From Treponema sp. (GTDB lineage Bacteria; Spirochaetota; Spirochaetia; Treponematales; Treponemataceae): a stretch of 23,558 nucleotides of DNA. Location: positions 1-23,558 of the forward strand of contig JAEDFX010000029.1 in the NCBI GenBank assembly GCA_016297805.1, written 5' to 3'. The notes beneath the pieces are model-generated. The model saw nothing but the letters and a program-made list of their open reading frames with translations, was not told the DNA's origin and did no database searches. How positions within the stretch are numbered: the first letter of the stretch is position 1; each line of letters begins with the position of its first letter. Positions 5,842 to 14,228 of this stretch are shown in pieces. A program made the translations under genes and the position numbers.

Positions 5842-8283
5842 TTACCAGATTTTTCTGCAATAAATTTCCATTGTATCGCCCAGTTTTTTAGCATGGCTGA
5901 TTTTATCAGTAATTTTCCATTTTAGGGAACCAGGTTTTGCACCACAATTTTTAATAAATGGGAATCGTTCTGGATGATGACCTGTAGAAACTATCTTTTC
6001 AATTTTGAAACCATAGATATTTAAAATTGAAGCTGCCTTAGATGGTTCCCATACTGAATAATGATCAGAAGGACTGATTGTATAGAAATGATGTTTGTCA
6101 CTTTTAGCAGAAATACCTTCTCCTGATGGTGTTGAAAAAGCAAAAATGCCACCAGTTTTTACAATCTTGCAGGTTTTACGAAGTACAGAATCCAAATTCT
6201 TAAAATGTTCTATGACATACCACATGGTTACCACATCAAACTGAGAAATACCGAATTCCTGTTCAACATTTATTGATGGATATGCAGATGTAACTGCAGG
6301 ATATTTCAATTCATTCTGAACATATTCTATTGCTTCATCAGAAATATCCGTTCCAAAAGGGTTCATATTCTGCTCAGCTGCGGCAGATAGAAATGGTCCA
6401 TAAGCACAGCCAATGTCCAGAATATTTTTATCTTCTATATGGCCAGTAATTGATTTGATTACTTCAACTCTCCGGATTCCCTGTTTCTTGATTGATTCAA
6501 AATCTTCCTCGTAGGTTTTTCCATATTGTTTTTTATAATCATCAAAAAAGTATGCTTTATGGTACTGTTTTTCTTCTTCTAGAGTATATGAAATATAAAC
6601 TATTCCACAACTCTGACAACGTCGATAAGTTCTTTTTTCATTTCTAGAAACAATCTGATCTGGTTTATCATGAACTTTACCACAAACTGGACACAAAAGC
6701 TTTGTACCCTTTGATATTTTTTTGATTTCTTGAGTAAGATTTGAATTTTCTGAGCTGACAGAAAGCTCTGGATACAAATTTTTTGAATTGAACGCTGCTT
6801 TAATTGCAGATGGAGAAAAAGTTGTATCCGAAATATATGCAAAATTATATTTTTCTGCCAGTTTTTTATGTAATTCTGTAGTTGGTAAAAGAACTACCCC
6901 GCAACCTGCATAAGCTGCCTCAAAAGCAGTAAGTCCGTAATGAGTTACTACAACATCATATTCATATAATTTTTCGCGCAGATTTTTTATTGGTTTTGTA
7001 AACCACACATTCTGAGGCATTGATTCTGTTTCTGAATTTAGTATGGCTGTAATTTTTGCATTTGGGAAAACTTTTGAAATAGAAATTGCAGCTGGAACTG
7101 TTAGACCTGCAGGGTCTTCTCCTCCAAGGCAAACCAATATTTTTAATATTGATTTTTCAGCAGACGGATTTTTTCTATTTTCAGGCTTTGTAATTAAGCC
7201 GGAATCAGTTTTATTTGCAACTCTGCTAAGATTGTAAGATGGAATAATATCCAGTAAAAAATCGGCTGAATCAGAGAAATTAGAACCTTCATCTACGGCA
7301 ATTAATGTTTTTCTATTTTTTAGTTTTAACAGTAAATCTTCTGATAGCTCAAAACAGTCTGTAACATAATTAGCAGGAAGTGTTTCATCTGGCAGCTGAT
7401 TTATTATCTGCGCTCTTGAAAACCCCACTTCCTCGTATTCTGAAATCAGTTTTTCTGTACCGTCCAGTGTTTTATCATTAGGAATATAAACAAAAAAATT
7501 ATTTCCAACAGCCGCTTGAAGACAACGTCGAAGATGTCCAGTTCCATGACCTTTTATCACAGATGGCACAAGCACAACTGGATTAATAACCTCTGGCTGA
7601 TTGCATGCCTCCAGGACCTGCTCAGTAGTATAGGGATTCTGTTCATTTTCCAAATATTTTAGAATTGCTTTAGCACGAATATAATCTGAATATGTATCTA
7701 TTGTCGTACGTAATTCCGGAAAGTTAAATCTTCTTGGAGCAGGTACAAATTGACAGTTATAAACTTCTTTATGATTATAAAGTGCAGGCCCTACATGTTC
7801 ATGGTCATAAGGATCATCAGTTTCTGTAATTGCTTTTTTTAATGAATCAGCAGAAATTATTTCAACTCCGCTTCCATGTGGTAAGCCTGAGTATGTTAAA
7901 TAATCACACTTCTCTTTTCCACTGTTTTTTTCTTCAAATAACTGACATGATTCTTCAGCTGCTTCATAAAACAAAAAAGGATTATCTGCAGTTGCACGTA
8001 TTACAGTTTTACAGTCGATTGTATTAAGCAAATCAACAAAGCGTTGAAGCACATCATTTAAACTACCTGCAAAACATTCAAAATCATTTTCTGTACAAAC
8101 TGGGAGAATCTGTTCATAAGACGCCTCATCTGTAGCGACAAAATATCTGTCCGCCTGAACTTTATGCATAGAATTTAATACCCATGCTAAAACAGGTTTA
8201 CCGCCTAAATCCATTAGAGCTTTACCTGGTAAGCGAGTTGAAGATAATCTGCATTGAACAATTACTACCCTGTTTGTTTTCAT
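5842..8283 (-). CDS. SpsF-like cytidylyltransferase / PseG-like sugar hydrolase / methyltransferase fusion
   Basis: This 813-residue protein joins three enzymes. Residues 5-225 resemble SpsF/CMP-sugar nucleotidyltransferases: an N-terminal VQCRLSSTRLPGKAL nucleotide loop, RATADNPF (96-103) and TTIDTYSDY (193-201). Residues about 235-500 resemble PseG/SpsG, which removes UDP from an amino sugar in nonulosonic acid synthesis. The catalytic-histidine motif GTGHLRRCL (247-255) is intact, and LGGEDPAG (386-393) and HYGLTAFEAAYAG (448-460) also match. A zinc ribbon follows (Cys531, Cys534, Cys556, Cys559). Residues 605-813 are a class I methyltransferase, with the SAM loop ILDIGCAYG (621-629), FGTDIS (643-648) and YVIEHF (689-694). 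GGAGT lies 7 bases before the ATG, which directly follows the glycosyltransferase stop (TAAATG). The fusion likely makes a CMP-activated, methylated acidic sugar. No NeuB/PseI condensing enzyme is in the window. Confidence 0.87.
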   Translation of the reverse strand: MKTNRVVIVQCRLSSTRLPGKALMDLGGKPVLAWVLNSMHKVQADRYFVATDEASYEQILPVCTENDFECFAGSLNDVLQRFVDLLNTIDCKTVIRATADNPFLFYEAAEESCQLFEEKNSGKEKCDYLTYSGLPHGSGVEIISADSLKKAITETDDPYDHEHVGPALYNHKEVYNCQFVPAPRRFNFPELRTTIDTYSDYIRAKAILKYLENEQNPYTTEQVLEACNQPEVINPVVLVPSVIKGHGTGHLRRCLQAAVGNNFFVYIPNDKTLDGTEKLISEYEEVGFSRAQIINQLPDETLPANYVTDCFELSEDLLLKLKNRKTLIAVDEGSNFSDSADFLLDIIPSYNLSRVANKTDSGLITKPENRKNPSAEKSILKILVCLGGEDPAGLTVPAAISISKVFPNAKITAILNSETESMPQNVWFTKPIKNLREKLYEYDVVVTHYGLTAFEAAYAGCGVVLLPTTELHKKLAEKYNFAYISDTTFSPSAIKAAFNSKNLYPELSVSSENSNLTQEIKKISKGTKLLCPVCGKVHDKPDQIVSRNEKRTYRRCQSCGIVYISYTLEEEKQYHKAYFFDDYKKQYGKTYEEDFESIKKQGIRRVEVIKSITGHIEDKNILDIGCAYGPFLSAAAEQNMNPFGTDISDEAIEYVQNELKYPAVTSAYPSINVEQEFGISQFDVVTMWYVIEHFKNLDSVLRKTCKIVKTGGIFAFSTPSGEGISAKSDKHHFYTISPSDHYSVWEPSKAASILNIYGFKIEKIVSTGHHPERFPFIKNCGAKPGSLKWKITDKISHAKKLGDTMEIYCRKIW

Positions 8284-9237
8284 TTATTTACTCCAATTTT
8301 CAACAAAAGTCTGTAAATTCATTTTGAAACGGAATTTATTTTTTTTCACCCATTCACTAGCTGCTTTGAACTGACGTCTAGCTTCCAAAAAACCACATGA
8401 TGAACGGAACATAAATACTAAGAAAGAGGATTTTTTGATATATGCCTGTTCCATTTTTAATTTAGGCAATTCATTCTTAAGATAATAACGAAGATAATCC
8501 AGATTTACGGTTCTATCTTCCACTGGTGGCTCCTGAGTATAAGAAAACTGCAGTAAAGAAGTAAGACGAGTTTCCTCCCCCCAAAGCCAGGAACGAAGAG
8601 CCAAATCCAGATTCTGCCAATATGGTGATTTTATAGTCCAGTCAAATCCACCCAGCTGAATAAACTTACTTCTATTATAGAGGCCTATATAATTAAATGG
8701 ATATAATGTTTTCATTCCATCCTGCATAGCTATTGACGATTCAACTATAAAGTGAGTTCTTTCTACACCAGGATTGTATGTACAGGACAGCCCGTTTTTA
8801 TTTGCATCGAAAAGACGAGGAACAACACAATAAATTCCATCTTTGGTCAATTTTTCAGACATATGCTGTAATATAATTCCTGAAGGAATGTGCAAACTAT
8901 CTCGAATAACCAGAACATAATCTGATTTTACTTCCGACATAGCAATATTTATAAGTTCTCCATCACTAGCTGCTTCCAAAGGAACTATAAATTTTATCAT
9001 TGGAAACTTTTTTGACATATCATCAATTGTGGTATTATTTGGATCATGTTCAATTGAAACAATTGACTGAAAATTACACTGTATAAGATTTTCAAAAAGA
9101 TGAAATTTAAAATGGCTTCCACTGCTATTCAACAAAACAACAGAAATATTAAGAGCATCTTCACTTGTATTTACTTGGCCACCAACAACCGTACGGGTTA
9201 TCTGGTGTTCATCAAAAGTTGTAGGTATAGCTTTCAT
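8284..9237 (-). CDS. GT2-like glycosyltransferase
   Basis: This protein of about 317 residues has a GT-A glycosyltransferase pattern. It opens with strand LNISVVLLNSSG, has the mid-domain strand SDYVLVIRDSLHIPSG where GT2 enzymes carry their DxD metal motif, and has NLDLALRSWLWGEETRL, matching the catalytic-base and acceptor segment D-x-x-L-x-x-R...G. In the DxD position only one Asp is seen (RDS), so metal binding may be altered. The extended frame could begin at GTG 9249, but I prefer ATG 9237 because a GGAAAA lies about 9 bases upstream and nothing resembling a ribosome-binding site precedes the GTG. Either start overlaps the end of the spiro-SPASM gene, by 26 or 38 bases. No signal peptide or membrane segment is present, so it acts in the cytoplasm. 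Acceptor unknown; a flagellar or surface glycan is inferred from context. Confidence 0.75.
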   Translation of the reverse strand: MKAIPTTFDEHQITRTVVGGQVNTSEDALNISVVLLNSSGSHFKFHLFENLIQCNFQSIVSIEHDPNNTTIDDMSKKFPMIKFIVPLEAASDGELINIAMSEVKSDYVLVIRDSLHIPSGIILQHMSEKLTKDGIYCVVPRLFDANKNGLSCTYNPGVERTHFIVESSIAMQDGMKTLYPFNYIGLYNRSKFIQLGGFDWTIKSPYWQNLDLALRSWLWGEETRLTSLLQFSYTQEPPVEDRTVNLDYLRYYLKNELPKLKMEQAYIKKSSFLVFMFRSSCGFLEARRQFKAASEWVKKNKFRFKMNLQTFVENWSK

Positions 9238-10744
9238 CACATTTTCCACACTTATTATTGTATTTTTTTGAAATTTGTTCTTTTAATTCTGCATCTGTTT
9301 TTTTCCAGATTTCTTCCAGTGTATTTTCAAAAATATTTCCAATCACTTCTGATAAAACAGAACATCGGCAGAATGTTACATCACCGTTTGTCAAAATGTT
9401 CATATCACGACGCAAATGCCAGCAAGGATTTCTTTCTAAAGGTGATAAATCTGCAGGTTTTCTTTCAGGTAAAAGGCCTGCAAAGCTTTCATACTTTTGA
9501 ATAATCATATTTCCTGCACTTGGATTGTTTTTCTCGTTCCAGAATCTATAAAAGCCTTCAAGTTCAGCTTCATTTTCATTTATTCTTACAAACTGAGGAT
9601 AGACAGCATCTGGAATCACCTGCTGTAAAAGTGAAACAGATTGTATTGCCTTATTAAAATCCTGTTCTGTAGCACCATCATGAAGCTGCATATAAGTTTT
9701 AGCGCTAAATGAATCAAAAGAAACTGCGAACATAACTTTCTGCCAGCCATTTGTACGAGGAGAAGCTGCTTCCACAATTTTCCCAAGCTGAGTACAAAAA
9801 GCTTCATCTACCAGAAGTCCATCTGTTTCTACAAAAACAGAAAGACCTTCATAAGAAAGAATCTTTTCAATCATTTTTAAACAATCTGGATTAGTAAGAG
9901 GCTCTCCCCAGGCGGATAAGTTTATAACAGCCTTTTCACTGAATTCTGCAATTTTTTCAACAAGTCCGGAAAAATCATCATACCTCATACACTTTGTTGC
10001 GTTTATTGGTGAAAGCTTATTTTTTTCCTCATAGGCAGAGAAGTAAGGTAAGTAAATATAATTTGAATGAATCTTATCCGCAATCTGAATATTATAATAA
10101 CCTGGAACTGTTTTTAGACAGCCCAAAGTATTTGCCGCAATCGACGAAAGTTCATTTGCATCTGTAATATTTTTTTCTGCAACAGCCTCATTCAATGCCG
10201 TACACTGCATAAAATTTTCTTTTTTTCCACAATGAAAAGCAAATCTATATAAACGCCAGTCTTCAGGAGCAATTTCAGCCTCTACCTCAAATGAATTAAT
10301 ATCTGTTTTTATAAGATTATAAATAGAATCCCTTTCAACAGCCTTTTCTCCTAGTGTAATCTGATTTGTTTTCGAAAGCTGGGCAAGAATACTTAAAGTA
10401 CCAGCATCAATCAATTCTGGAGAAAGTCCATAAGGATACCCGTCTGCAAAGGTATATTCAGATTTATACTTTGTATGAGATTCCATCATCTGCTGTGTAA
10501 GCTCAAGATTAAGAAATGGAAGGTCATTCCAAGTAAAAATAACATAATCAGCAGAATTTTCTGTACACAAATCTTTCATATCGGAAAGAAGCTGGGAAAG
10601 ATTCTTACTTTCCACTGTAAAAACATCATTCTTGAGATTTTCTGCCCAAACCATTGTTAATTCTTTTGCAGATTTTCCACGAAATGCCTTCTGATTACTA
10701 TATTTTGAGGATTCATCATTATAAAAAACAATTATACTTTTCAT
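9212..10744 (-). CDS. spiro-SPASM protein: radical-SAM-like with missing SAM-cluster motif
   Basis: This 510-residue protein matches what I know as the spirochete-restricted spiro-SPASM family. The N-terminal third (1-130) resembles a sugar nucleotidyltransferase fold, with FTWNDLPFLNL (70-80) and FADGYPYGLSPE (99-110). Residues about 225-420 look like a radical SAM barrel: AWGEPLTNPD (278-287) is the SAM-binding GEP strand, followed by ETDG (306-309) and SFDS (342-345). The CxxxCxxC motif expected near 229-245 is absent; no Cys lies between 209 and 252. The C-terminal SPASM domain is intact, with Cys441, Cys459, Cys461, Cys499 and Cys502, and NGDVTFCRC in its centre. It heads a six-gene run. 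The ATG has no visible ribosome-binding site and sits just downstream of a sigma-28-like promoter. The biochemical role is unknown. Confidence 0.85.
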   Translation of the reverse strand: MKSIIVFYNDESSKYSNQKAFRGKSAKELTMVWAENLKNDVFTVESKNLSQLLSDMKDLCTENSADYVIFTWNDLPFLNLELTQQMMESHTKYKSEYTFADGYPYGLSPELIDAGTLSILAQLSKTNQITLGEKAVERDSIYNLIKTDINSFEVEAEIAPEDWRLYRFAFHCGKKENFMQCTALNEAVAEKNITDANELSSIAANTLGCLKTVPGYYNIQIADKIHSNYIYLPYFSAYEEKNKLSPINATKCMRYDDFSGLVEKIAEFSEKAVINLSAWGEPLTNPDCLKMIEKILSYEGLSVFVETDGLLVDEAFCTQLGKIVEAASPRTNGWQKVMFAVSFDSFSAKTYMQLHDGATEQDFNKAIQSVSLLQQVIPDAVYPQFVRINENEAELEGFYRFWNEKNNPSAGNMIIQKYESFAGLLPERKPADLSPLERNPCWHLRRDMNILTNGDVTFCRCSVLSEVIGNIFENTLEEIWKKTDAELKEQISKKYNNKCGKCDESYTYNF

Positions 10745-10751
10745 CAGTTGT

Positions 10752-10778
10752 TTATCGGAAAAATAAAAAATAAGTGTA
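10752..10778 (-). promoter_or_regulatory. sigma-28 (FliA)-like promoter of the spiro-SPASM gene run
   Basis: The minus strand has TACACTTA (10771-10778), exactly 11 bases, then TCCGATAA (10752-10759). The FliA consensus is TAAAGTTT-N11-GCCGATAA, so the match is 5 of 8 and 7 of 8 with correct spacing. The expected start of transcription falls at or within a few bases of the ATG (10744), implying a leaderless message. An alternative sigma-70 reading is TTGATT-17-TATTTT (10783-10788 and 10760-10765), which would also give a leader of under 12 bases. Confidence 0.5.
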
Positions 10779-10848
10779 GTAAAATCAACATGGCAGAACT
10801 TTTATTTTTTTAAATTTCTCTGTATAGTTTTGTTTTAGGGAGGCAATT

Positions 10849-12063
10849 TTGGACGCACCGTTTCTACCACTTGATACAGTTTTTTCTGTAAGTCAGATTA
10901 CAGATTTAATCAAAGAAATTTTAGAAACCTCTTTTAGAACAATTACAATTGAGGGTGAAATTTCAAACTGGCGTCCTAGTCCTGCAGGCCACATCTATTT
11001 CACTCTTAAAGATAACAATGCACAGATTAAAGCTGTTTTATTCCGAGGTGCAGCATATAAATTAAATTTTCGTCCAAAAGATGGAGATAAAATTCGCTGT
11101 ACAGGAAGTCTTTCAGTTTATGCACCACAGGGAAACTATCAGATTATTGTAAGTACTATGGAGCCTGTAGGCAGCGGTAATATCCTGCAGATGCTGGAAG
11201 AACGTAAAAAAAAGCTTAATGCTGAAGGTCTTTTTGATCAGGCAAAAAAACGGGAGCTTCCAGCTTTTCCAAAAACCATTGGTGTAGTAACAAGTCCTAC
11301 CGGGGCTGCAATTCGAGATATATTAAATGTAACAAAACGACGTAATCCAAAAATGAACATTACAGTTCTCCCAGCTTTAGTTCAGGGAGAAGGCGCCGCA
11401 GAAACCATTGTCAAAATGATTGAAATTGCCAATTTTTATAAACTCTGCGATGTTCTTATTGTAGGACGAGGCGGGGGGTCTCTTGAAGACCTGTTGCCAT
11501 TTAGCGAAGAAAGTGTTGTTAGGGCCGTAGCCGCATCGGAAATTCCTGTAATTAGTGCCGTTGGACACGAAATTGACTGGGCCATCTGCGATTATGCTGC
11601 TGATAAACGAGCTCCTACTCCATCTGCCGCTGCAGAAATGGCAGTACCAGTTCTAGCAGACATTCAGCAGACAATTACCACAACAAAAGCTGATTTGTAC
11701 AACTCAATTTCTCAAAAAATCAATAATACAAGAATTATGATTAAAGCATTCCGACCAGAAAATATGGAAGTCAGATTCAGAAACATTCAGCAGCCCTTGA
11801 TAAATCGTTATGCTACAGCTAAAGAAAATCTGGTGAAAAATCTTCAGGACAAAATCAAAGATTTACGTAATAGAATAGAAAATAACGTTACAATTCTTGA
11901 GAATTCCAGTCCTGACACAATACTTAAACGAGGCTATTCTATGGTTACTGATGAAAATGGCAAAGTAATAAGAGAAGCTTCACAGGTTTCTTCAGGAGAA
12001 AAACTTATAATTACACCTTCTTCTGGAAAAATCATAACTCAAATAATTGAAACTAAAGCATAA
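10849..12063 (+). CDS. xseA: exonuclease VII large subunit
   Basis: This 404-residue protein is XseA, the catalytic subunit of exonuclease VII, which degrades single-stranded DNA from both ends into oligonucleotides and works with mismatch repair and DNA-damage repair. An OB-fold DNA-binding domain occupies residues about 8-105 (TIEGEISNWRPSPAGHIYF). The catalytic domain includes GVVTSPTGAAIRDIL (about 144-158), GRGGGSLEDL (about 206-215) and SAVGHEIDWAICDYAADKRA, which in the sequence falls in two parts around His-Glu. A long helical region and the C-terminal LKRGYSMVTDENGKVI segment complete the family pattern. The start is TTG at 10849, supported by AGGGAGG 5 bases upstream; there is no better in-frame ATG before the conserved domain. 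It leads an operon with xseB and mutL and is divergent from the spiro-SPASM run. Confidence 0.96.
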   Translation: MDAPFLPLDTVFSVSQITDLIKEILETSFRTITIEGEISNWRPSPAGHIYFTLKDNNAQIKAVLFRGAAYKLNFRPKDGDKIRCTGSLSVYAPQGNYQIIVSTMEPVGSGNILQMLEERKKKLNAEGLFDQAKKRELPAFPKTIGVVTSPTGAAIRDILNVTKRRNPKMNITVLPALVQGEGAAETIVKMIEIANFYKLCDVLIVGRGGGSLEDLLPFSEESVVRAVAASEIPVISAVGHEIDWAICDYAADKRAPTPSAAAEMAVPVLADIQQTITTTKADLYNSISQKINNTRIMIKAFRPENMEVRFRNIQQPLINRYATAKENLVKNLQDKIKDLRNRIENNVTILENSSPDTILKRGYSMVTDENGKVIREASQVSSGEKLIITPSSGKIITQIIETKA

Positions 12064-12076
12064 AACGGAGGATAAA

Positions 12077-12331
12077 ATGACATTTGAAGAAAACCTTGCA
12101 AAATTGGAAAAACTTACATCTGATATAAAACGTCAGGACATTAGTCTGGAGGATGCACTTAAGGATTTTGAAGAAGGAATTAAACTGGCTTCAGGAATGG
12201 AAAAGCAGCTGGATGAAATTGAAGGAAAAATTCAGATTCTTATGAACGAACCTCAGCCAATGGAAAAAGATATGCCTCCACAGTTTGATTTATTCTCTGA
12301 TGATGGCGAAGTAAACGGAACTAGAAAATGA
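12077..12331 (+). CDS. xseB: exonuclease VII small subunit
   Basis: This 84-residue protein is XseB, which packs as helical arms on the XseA core and is needed for exonuclease VII activity. It has the family pattern TFEENLAKLEKLTSDIKR, then LEDALKDFEEGIKLA, ending with helices that lead into a short acidic tail (FDLFSDDGE). The start is ATG 12077, chosen because CGGAGG lies 5 bases upstream. The open frame extends further up into xseA but without a usable start or ribosome-binding site. The gap to xseA is 13 bases and the stop overlaps the mutL start by 4 bases (ATGA), so subunit levels are probably coupled. Confidence 0.93.
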   Translation: MTFEENLAKLEKLTSDIKRQDISLEDALKDFEEGIKLASGMEKQLDEIEGKIQILMNEPQPMEKDMPPQFDLFSDDGEVNGTRK

Positions 12332-14220
12332 GCATAAATAATCCTGTTCGTACCTTAAATCCTGAAGTTGCAAGAAAAATTGCAGCTGGCGAAGTTATAG
12401 ACCGACCAAATGCAATTATCCGAGAACTTATTGATAACTCTATTGACTCTGGCGCCACCAATATTACTGTTGAAATTTCTGGTGGTGGAATAGAAAAAAT
12501 AAGAATTATTGATAATGGATGCGGTATGACCAGGGAAGATCTGGAAAATTGTGCCAGACCTCATGCCACAAGTAAAATTACAACTGAAGTAGATTTAATG
12601 AATCTTTCTACTTTAGGATTTCGAGGAGAAGCCCTTGCTTCCATTGCAGCAGTTTCAAGACTTTCTATTATTAGTGGTGGCTGGAAAATGCGTGCCAGCA
12701 TTACCGAAGACCATATTCTTGAACCAGTTGCACCAACACAAGGAACAATTGTTCAGTCAGAAGGTCTTTTTGAAAACTTTCCTGCAAGACGACAATTTTT
12801 AAAACGCGCCGCAACTGAAGGTGTCATGTGCAAAAACACATTTATTGAAAAAGCCATGGCTCGCCCGGATATTGCTTTCCGTTTTATTTCTGACGGTGAA
12901 ACAAAAATTGATTTACCATCAGGTCAAACCTTAAAAGACCGTTTTATTCAGGCTAACTCCTACACAGAGGCTCCTGAACTGTTTTATCAATTAGACAATC
13001 ATAGTGCAGACTGGAGTTTTGATGTTGTTATTGGTGAACCAGCTGTAAACCGCTCAAATAAAAAAGAAATTGTGATTTACGCTAACGGAAGAAAAATCCA
13101 GGAGTATTCTTTAGTTCAGGCCGTTGAATATGGTGGACAAGGATATTTTCCAAACGGAACCTATCCTGTAGCCGCGGTTTTTGTAAATATTCGTCCAGAT
13201 TTAGTAGATTTTAATATTCATCCTGCAAAAAAAGAAGCCCGATTTTATGATATTTCTTCTCTTCATCACGGATTAAGTTCTACAATAAAAGCTTTTTTTC
13301 AGCAGTATTCTTATTCAAATTTTACAAACGGACAAACTGCCGACAGTCTTACTCCAGAGCTGGATGCCTTTTCTGTTCCTGACCAGATTCACCAAAATAT
13401 ACCAATTAAATCAGCTCCAGCAATTTCTGCAGATAACACAGGAACTTCCTCGTACCAATCAAGTCCATCGCCAGTTTATGAACGTCATATTTCTTATAAA
13501 ACTTCAGAAACCAGTAATCATAATCTTTCAGATTTTCGTTCCCAGTATCTTGGATTAAAATCAAACACACAAAAAGAATCTACCCCTTACATTCCTTCAG
13601 AGACTGGAAACACAGTATCTCTTGCCGCTGCTGCTCTAGCCGCACAAACAGAAAGTCCTCTTACATCTGAACCTGCCATTAAATTTTTAGGTTCTTGTCT
13701 TGGAACATTTTTACTAGCCGAAAAAAACAGCTCTCTTTATATAATTGATCAGCACGCAGCACACGAAAGGATTCTTTTTGATAAATTAATGAAAAATCAG
13801 GATGGAAGTGGTAAACAGCCTCTTTTAATTCCATACAAAATTAATACAGAATCAAAATCTCAGGATAACCAGCTGGAAAAACTTCAGCCTAAACTGGGAG
13901 CAATCGGTTTTGAAACAAAAAAAGTTTCAGACGGACATTGGGAAATAAACTCCATTCCAGAACGATGGACAGGCACCGAATATGACTTACGAACTCTTCT
14001 TTTTGTAAAACAGGTTGAGCCTGACGAAATAATTCGTTCTATTGCCGCAATGACTGCATGTAAAGCTGCAGTAAAAGACGGCTATGTATTAGATGATGAA
14101 ACTGCCGCAAAGCTAGTAGAAACAGCCTTTACTCTGGAAGATCCCCACTGTCCTCATGGTAGACCTATTTATACAGTAATAACAAGAGAAAAACTTTTTG
14201 AACTTGTAAGAAGAACCTGA
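12328..14220 (+). CDS. mutL: DNA mismatch repair protein MutL
   Basis: This 630-residue protein is MutL, the ATP-dependent mediator and, in species lacking MutH, the strand-nicking endonuclease of mismatch repair. The N-terminal GHKL ATPase is complete: ARKIAAGEVIDRP, the N-box RELIDNSIDSGA, DNGCGM, PHATSKI and TLGFRGEALASIAAV. A Ser/Pro/Thr-rich linker runs from about residue 340 to 445. The C-terminal dimerisation and endonuclease domain carries DQHAAHERILFD (474-485), ACKAAVKDG and CPHGRP. In the DQHA(X)2E(X)4E metal motif the last Glu is Asp485, a conservative change. The start overlaps the xseB stop by 4 bases. No mutS is in the window. It ends 8 bases from a convergent TPR gene, and no T-tailed terminator is visible in that gap. 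Confidence 0.97.
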   Translation: MSINNPVRTLNPEVARKIAAGEVIDRPNAIIRELIDNSIDSGATNITVEISGGGIEKIRIIDNGCGMTREDLENCARPHATSKITTEVDLMNLSTLGFRGEALASIAAVSRLSIISGGWKMRASITEDHILEPVAPTQGTIVQSEGLFENFPARRQFLKRAATEGVMCKNTFIEKAMARPDIAFRFISDGETKIDLPSGQTLKDRFIQANSYTEAPELFYQLDNHSADWSFDVVIGEPAVNRSNKKEIVIYANGRKIQEYSLVQAVEYGGQGYFPNGTYPVAAVFVNIRPDLVDFNIHPAKKEARFYDISSLHHGLSSTIKAFFQQYSYSNFTNGQTADSLTPELDAFSVPDQIHQNIPIKSAPAISADNTGTSSYQSSPSPVYERHISYKTSETSNHNLSDFRSQYLGLKSNTQKESTPYIPSETGNTVSLAAAALAAQTESPLTSEPAIKFLGSCLGTFLLAEKNSSLYIIDQHAAHERILFDKLMKNQDGSGKQPLLIPYKINTESKSQDNQLEKLQPKLGAIGFETKKVSDGHWEINSIPERWTGTEYDLRTLLFVKQVEPDEIIRSIAAMTACKAAVKDGYVLDDETAAKLVETAFTLEDPHCPHGRPIYTVITREKLFELVRRT

Positions 14221-14228
14221 TTACTGAA

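Noticed and set aside
10800..10828. TATAGT at 10823-10828 as the xseA -10 box
   Set aside because: The -35 position reads TTTTAT (two matches), and the implied start of transcription would fall next to the AGGGAGG ribosome-binding site.
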